NCBI GenBank assembly: GCA_934546935.1
Contig: CAKTEH010000018.1
Coordinates: forward strand, 1-34,131
From: an uncultured Eubacteriales bacterium
GTDB lineage: Bacteria > Bacillota > Clostridia > Oscillospirales > QAMX01
Direction: 5' to 3'
Length of the DNA stretch: 34,131 bases
Under the pieces are notes generated by a model that saw nothing but the letters and a program-made list of their open reading frames with translations, searched no databases and was not told the origin of the DNA. The translations under genes were made by a program, and so were the position numbers. Shown in pieces: positions 30,664-34,131 of this stretch; the stretch's first letter is position 1, and each line of letters starts with the position of its first letter.

Positions 30664-32979
30664 ATGAGAAAATATATGCCGAGAGTGGTCGGAATATGCC
30701 TGTTCTTGGGAATCTTTTTTTCCCTCAGCCCAGCGCGGGCCGCAGTGTACGCGGATGTGGGGAAAAATTATTGGGCTTATGATTATATTTGCTATTTGAG
30801 CGAGAAGGGAGTGCTCTCGGGCGACGGCAATGGGAGGTTCCGTCCCGACGCATCCGTGACCCGTGCGGAATTTATTAAGATGATGGCCGCTGCCTTTGGC
30901 CTGAAGGAAACAAAGCCGGTTTCTTACACAAAAGTGCCGGACTGGGCGCGTGGATATATCGAGGCGGCCGCGGCGCAGGGGTTTTTGTTGAATTATAAGA
31001 CGGACGCGGATTTTTCCGCTGCACTGTCCCGCCAGGAGGCCGTTGCGCTTTTGATGCGCTACCTTGGACTTGAAGCGGACAAGGATTTCGGCAGTTCCCA
31101 GATTAAGGATTTTTCTGAAATTACGGAGGGCTACCGCCCTTATGTGCTTGCAGCTGTTTCCAATGGCATTGTTTCCGGTTATGAGGACGGGAGCTTCCGG
31201 CCCAAAAAAGTATTGACCCGTGCAGAAGCATTAAGTGTGTTGTACCAGGCGGCAGGTTCGATTTATAATGCTTCCACGGCGACGCCGGAAACCAGCAGCA
31301 CTAAGAACGCAACGGTCAATACGTCTGTAACCCTGTCCGCTCTTGCGCTTTCAGGAAACGTATATTTGACAGAGGGCGCGCAGTTTGTCACCCTTTCCGG
31401 ATGCACAGTCGAAGGGACGATGTATGTCCGTGCCGGAACCTATGTGAGCCTGGCAGGTACGAAGGTGGATAAAGTCGTTGTTCTGGGCGATGGCACGACT
31501 TTTTCGCTGAGCAACGGTTCTGAAATTGCAAGGTTTGAGGCATATGGGAAGACGGAAACAGTTGTTAACGCCTCATGTACGCTGACGACTGCGATTTTCC
31601 ATGAAGCAGCGGCCGGCAGCAGCATCAAGGGAACAGGGAAACTGGAAAATTTCGGCGTTTACTGCAGCGGAGCTGTCTGTGAAATTTCGCCGGAAGAATA
31701 CTATGTTGCCACGGGGTGCAGCGCGCAGATCGGCGGCGTGATTTACGGGCCGGGAAGCGGGAAATTTGAAAGCTGTGGCCTTAGCATGGCGCAGGTGCAG
31801 GCTGAGGATGGAAAACTCAGGATACAGGCCAATGCCCTGGCAGACGGTACAGTATATGCAGCGGTATGGATGAATCATGAGCAGCCGTTTTCCGGTTCCC
31901 AGATCCAGGCACAGTCGCTGCAGTCGCTGCATGTGGAAAAGGGCGGCGCTGTACAGATGACGCTGGAATGCCTTTATGATCCGGCCCATTATGCAGCCGG
32001 GCTTGTATTTGTTCCGGATGGGCAAGCTGATGCTCTTGCACCTGTGTACAGCCAGGGTGTGGTTACGCAGAAGGCTGCGCCGATGGGCACCAATATACCG
32101 CAGGTACAGAAAGTTTCTGCGCCGGCAGCCAAGCTGCATATGGGTGCGGGCGTACTGGTGTTGGAATTCGACCAGATTTTATATTATAAGACGGATAATG
32201 GTTCGCTGACAGCTTTGGACGCTGCGGCGGCAGTAGCTTCACTCTCCGCACAGTCTGCCTCTGGCGTTCCGGTGGACGCAGGAGCCTGGGCGGTGGAAAT
32301 TCGGACAGATGGGGCAAAGACCGCGCTGTACCTCTATTTTGCCGATGGGATCCCTGCGCAGACAAGCTATACGCTGACGCTTTCCGACCGGCTGTTTACG
32401 GTTTATGGGAGTGCGCCACAGACACTTGTCTACACCTCGGCGTATTCGGAAACGGAGTCGTATCTGCAGCCGGAATTTGTGCCGCAGCAGGCGCATATCC
32501 TCCGTGAAAATGTGCTTACAATCAAAATTCCCGGGGATGTGCGCGCCATGCGCTATACGTATGCGGTTAATGCGCAGCAGCCTTCGCTGAGCATGGTCGT
32601 ATATGGAGATGCCCAGCTTTCGTTTGATACGCTTCCGGCCAACTCCAGGGTTCAGATCAGCGCTTCGGCGCTTACGGATTCTGGTATGGAGGTGGGGCGC
32701 AGGGCAAGGGCGGAATTTGTCGTGAATGCCGCGCCGGTGATTGTTCTCGGCGGCGTCAGCTATGCTGGCCCGGGCAACAGCGCAATGTTTGCCGGTCCAG
32801 TTTCCGTTTCTGCGCTTGCTCCTTCGGGACTGGATGCTACGGTGTATTCAGTACGGCTGTATATAGACGGTGCGGAAAGTCCATTGGCCGGTATTGTGGA
32901 AAATACTGGCGTACAGATTACGGCGGAGCTTTATTTTGGATCAGAAAAAATAGGAGAAAGCACGGTTGTGCTGCGATAG
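30664..32979 (+). CDS. Secreted SLH-domain cell-surface protein
   Basis: 771 residues. A signal peptide (MRKYMPRVVGICLFLGIFF, ending ARA) is followed by three S-layer homology domains (about 29-75, 85-135 and 145-200) with hallmarks such as YWAYDYICYLSEKGVLSGD and FRPDASVTRAEF, which bind pyruvylated wall polymers. Next comes a region of short regular beta-strands (about 215-330: GNVYLTEGAQFVTLSGC, TVEGTMYVRAGTYVSLAG) resembling a beta-solenoid. The remainder is beta-rich and Ig-like. The ATG at 30664 is preceded by AAAGGAG; an ATG 36 bases earlier has none. Probably an S-layer or surface enzyme scaffold; no catalytic motif seen. Confidence 0.9.
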   Translation: MRKYMPRVVGICLFLGIFFSLSPARAAVYADVGKNYWAYDYICYLSEKGVLSGDGNGRFRPDASVTRAEFIKMMAAAFGLKETKPVSYTKVPDWARGYIEAAAAQGFLLNYKTDADFSAALSRQEAVALLMRYLGLEADKDFGSSQIKDFSEITEGYRPYVLAAVSNGIVSGYEDGSFRPKKVLTRAEALSVLYQAAGSIYNASTATPETSSTKNATVNTSVTLSALALSGNVYLTEGAQFVTLSGCTVEGTMYVRAGTYVSLAGTKVDKVVVLGDGTTFSLSNGSEIARFEAYGKTETVVNASCTLTTAIFHEAAAGSSIKGTGKLENFGVYCSGAVCEISPEEYYVATGCSAQIGGVIYGPGSGKFESCGLSMAQVQAEDGKLRIQANALADGTVYAAVWMNHEQPFSGSQIQAQSLQSLHVEKGGAVQMTLECLYDPAHYAAGLVFVPDGQADALAPVYSQGVVTQKAAPMGTNIPQVQKVSAPAAKLHMGAGVLVLEFDQILYYKTDNGSLTALDAAAAVASLSAQSASGVPVDAGAWAVEIRTDGAKTALYLYFADGIPAQTSYTLTLSDRLFTVYGSAPQTLVYTSAYSETESYLQPEFVPQQAHILRENVLTIKIPGDVRAMRYTYAVNAQQPSLSMVVYGDAQLSFDTLPANSRVQISASALTDSGMEVGRRARAEFVVNAAPVIVLGGVSYAGPGNSAMFAGPVSVSALAPSGLDATVYSVRLYIDGAESPLAGIVENTGVQITAELYFGSEKIGESTVVLR

Positions 32980-32982
32980 ATG

Positions 32983-33021
32983 AAAAGCCGTCCGTCCGGC
33001 ATTCCGGAACGGGCGGCTTTT
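32983..33021 (+). terminator. Terminator of the SLH protein gene
   Basis: AAAAGCCG (32983-32990) with CGGCTTTT (33014-33021), extended inward by a G-T pair and GC pairs, with an inner CCGG/CCGG hairpin. Confidence 0.85.
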
Positions 33022-33098
33022 GCCTGTATGTGGGGGTGTAGCTGGATTTTGGCAGCATTCAGGTTTCTCCGGTAACGCATGAAATTCAGGAAAGTGGA

Positions 33099-33113
33099 AA
33101 TACTGGAAGTATT
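33099..33113 (+). promoter_or_regulatory. Small inverted repeat before the Hsp20 gene
   Basis: AATACT and AGTATT separated by three bases, just upstream of the ribosome site AAAGGAG. No CIRCE element is present and no clear promoter was found. Operator function is only a guess. Confidence 0.2.
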
Positions 33114-33133
33114 GCAGGTAAAGGAGAGAAGCT

Positions 33134-33562
33134 ATGTTTGCACTGACCCCCTATGAACACGGCAATATGCTGCACACAAATCCGTTTGAGCTGTTTGGAG
33201 AATTGGAACGCAGTTTCCTTGGGACGGACAGGCATGCGCTGCGCACAGATATCCGCGATGAAGGACGGGACTTTGTCCTGGAAGCGGAGCTGCCGGGATT
33301 TGAGAAAAAGGATATCCAAATCCAGGTCGAAGGCGACAGCCTGACGATCCAGGCCAACCGCACGGACGATTCAGGCAGACGTGATACGCAGGGCCGCTAT
33401 ATCTGCCGTGAGCGCAGTTATGACTCGTATATGCGGCGCTTCGACGTATCAGGCGTAAAAACGGATGAAATCCGCGCTTCCTATGAAAATGGGATTTTAA
33501 AACTGTCTCTGCCCAAAAAGGAACAGGCACATCCGGAAAGCCGGCAGATCAGCCTGGGTTAG
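33134..33562 (+). CDS. Small heat shock protein Hsp20
   Basis: 142-residue cytosolic ATP-independent chaperone that holds unfolding proteins. The alpha-crystallin domain spans about residues 37-140: RTDIRDEGRDFVLEAELPGF at its start, a central YICRERSYDSYMRRF strand, and the closing motif YENGILKLSLPK (the family's G-x-L box). A short N-terminal arm MFALTPYEHGNM and a short C-terminal tail are typical for assembly into oligomers. AAAGGAG precedes the start. It lies between strong terminators, so it is transcribed alone. Confidence 0.95.
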   Translation: MFALTPYEHGNMLHTNPFELFGELERSFLGTDRHALRTDIRDEGRDFVLEAELPGFEKKDIQIQVEGDSLTIQANRTDDSGRRDTQGRYICRERSYDSYMRRFDVSGVKTDEIRASYENGILKLSLPKKEQAHPESRQISLG

Positions 33563-33573
33563 AGAAAAACCGA

Positions 33574-33615
33574 AAACACGTCCCGCAGATTTTCGATTAT
33601 ATGCGGGACGTGTTT
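33574..33615 (+). terminator. Terminator of the Hsp20 gene
   Basis: AAACACGTCCCGCA (33574-33587) pairs with TGCGGGACGTGTTT (33602-33615), a perfect 14-bp stem. Confidence 0.85.
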
Positions 33616-33758
33616 GTATATATTTCCGCGGAAATTTTGGATGTACAGGGTGGGGAAGATGAAGGCGGGCGCGGCAGCCATATTGATTTGCGTTGCCCGT
33701 AGGCTGGCCCTGTGAAAAAGGAAGTTTGGAATTTTTTCGTGCCCAGACAAAAAAGCAC

Positions 33759-33787
33759 TTGACAAAACGGATGAGCTTCAGTATAAT
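33759..33787 (+). promoter_or_regulatory. tRNA-Leu promoter
   Basis: TTGACA (33759-33764), 17-base spacer, TATAAT (33782-33787), a perfect sigma-A consensus. Confidence 0.9.
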
Positions 33788-33801
33788 ATCTTTTGTGACA
33801 T

Positions 33802-33888
33802 GCGCGAGTGGTGGAATTGGCAGACTCGCTAGATTCAGGTTCTAGTGTTCGCAAGGACGTGCGGGTTCAAGTCCCGCCTCGCGCACCA
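33802..33888 (+). tRNA. tRNA-Leu (anticodon CAG)
   Basis: An 87-base class II tRNA. Acceptor GCGCGAG pairs with CTCGCGC. The anticodon arm is CTAGA-TTCAGGT-TCTAG with CAG at 34-36. The long variable arm is TGTTCGCAAGGACG. The T arm is GCGGG-TTCAAGT-CCCGC, and CCA is encoded. It reads CUG codons. Confidence 0.96.
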
Positions 33889-33891
33889 AAT

Positions 33892-33948
33892 AAAAACCCA
33901 GCTGAGAAGCCGATTTTTTAATAAATCGTGCTGTCAGCTGGGTTTTTT
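33892..33948 (+). terminator. Terminator of tRNA-Leu
   Basis: AAAACCCAGCTGA pairs with TCAGCTGGGTTTT and continues into a T-run; an inner CGATTT/AAATCG helix (33911-33916 with 33923-33928) is nested. Confidence 0.88.
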
Positions 33949-34023
33949 CTATCCTTTTCTATTTTATATCTGCTTGGCGTGTCCCTGTTTTGACTGTAAA
34001 AAAGCAGATTTAGAAACAAAAAT

Positions 34024-34049
34024 GCTAATGAAATTTGCTAATGAAATTT
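34024..34049. repeat. Perfect tandem 13-mer
   Basis: GCTAATGAAATTT occurs twice head to tail (34024-34036 and 34037-34049) in an AT-rich stretch just downstream of the partial minus-strand gene. Confidence 0.85.
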
Positions 34050-34061
34050 CACTTTATTTTC

Positions 34062-34131
34062 TCACACCCCAAATACACCGGCGCGGTCAAGCCACACAAG
34101 CATACGCGCCATGTCCAGGCTTATATCAATC
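34062..34131 (-). CDS. C-terminal fragment of an unidentified protein
   Basis: A minus-strand open frame runs in from the right edge and ends at TGA 34064-34062. The 22 visible residues read IDISLDMARMLVWLDRAGVF and two more. The tail looks like a folded helix, but it is too short to identify. The frame continues beyond the window, so its reality rests only on openness and composition. Confidence 0.35.
   Translation of the reverse strand, partial: IDISLDMARMLVWLDRAGVFGV

Noticed and set aside
33622..33635. Perfect palindrome ATTTCCGCGGAAAT
   Set aside because: No gene starts nearby that it could regulate, and one 14-base palindrome can arise by chance in this length.
33659..33715. 18-codon frame MKAGAAAILICVARR after the Hsp20 gene
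   Set aside because: Too short, no promoter, and between a terminator and the tRNA promoter; likely chance.
1..34131. CRISPR array or transposase genes
   Set aside because: No regularly spaced direct repeats and no DDE, IS200 or recombinase motifs were seen in any frame.

Overview
The window is a chromosomal stretch of a Gram-positive, anaerobe-like Clostridia member (Bacillota). The evidence is a tyrS T-box leader, a type III glutamine synthetase, TrmK/Nif3 and RqcH/Mini-III gene pairs, YmdB, an M32 carboxypeptidase, an SLH-domain surface protein and textbook sigma-A promoters. The core genes are GC-rich with many GCG/CGC/GCC codons, which fits a high-GC clostridial lineage such as the Christensenellales. 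That placement is inference.

Layout. 1-1145: end of a probable integrated element (Xre regulator, HEPN-like protein) abutting the 3' end of guaA. 1146-5936: guaA (minus) with a possible attenuator leader, divergent from a glnN-dapF operon. 5963-8544: MATE exporter behind a terminator-containing leader, a possible orphan structured RNA, and an Xre regulator with a repeat-built C-terminus. 8755-11531: tyrS under T-box control, then a HAD phosphatase and a GNAT acetyltransferase. 11575-17758 (minus): a U32 peptidase-like protein, a copper ATPase fused in frame to a CopZ-like domain, and two alpha/beta hydrolases in an operon. 18059-18135: tRNA-Arg(CCU). 18480-21205: a tandem duplication of a two-gene cassette, secreted metzincin protease plus lipoprotein. 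21401-25174: ymdB, a frameshifted YcxB-like gene, an HD phosphohydrolase and an M32 carboxypeptidase. 25341-29833: a DUF1858 redox protein and a trmK-nif3-rqcH-PPIase-mrnC run serving RNA maturation and ribosome quality control. 29778-30515: an unknown minus-strand protein overlapping mrnC tail to tail. 30664-33562: SLH surface protein and Hsp20. 33802-33888: tRNA-Leu(CAG), followed by a low-GC edge with a tandem 13-mer and the tail of another gene, possibly a second insertion.

The best candidate for an undescribed system is the duplicated protease/lipoprotein cassette. The two proteases are almost identical at both ends but differ strongly in one 48-residue block just before the zinc-binding helix, while their partner lipoproteins have diverged throughout. 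The in-frame CopA-CopZ fusion with its own internal ribosome site, the guaA leader with crossing helices, and the orphan RNA candidate at 7521-7716 are the next most interesting. All functional calls rest on motif recognition by eye; no database search was run.
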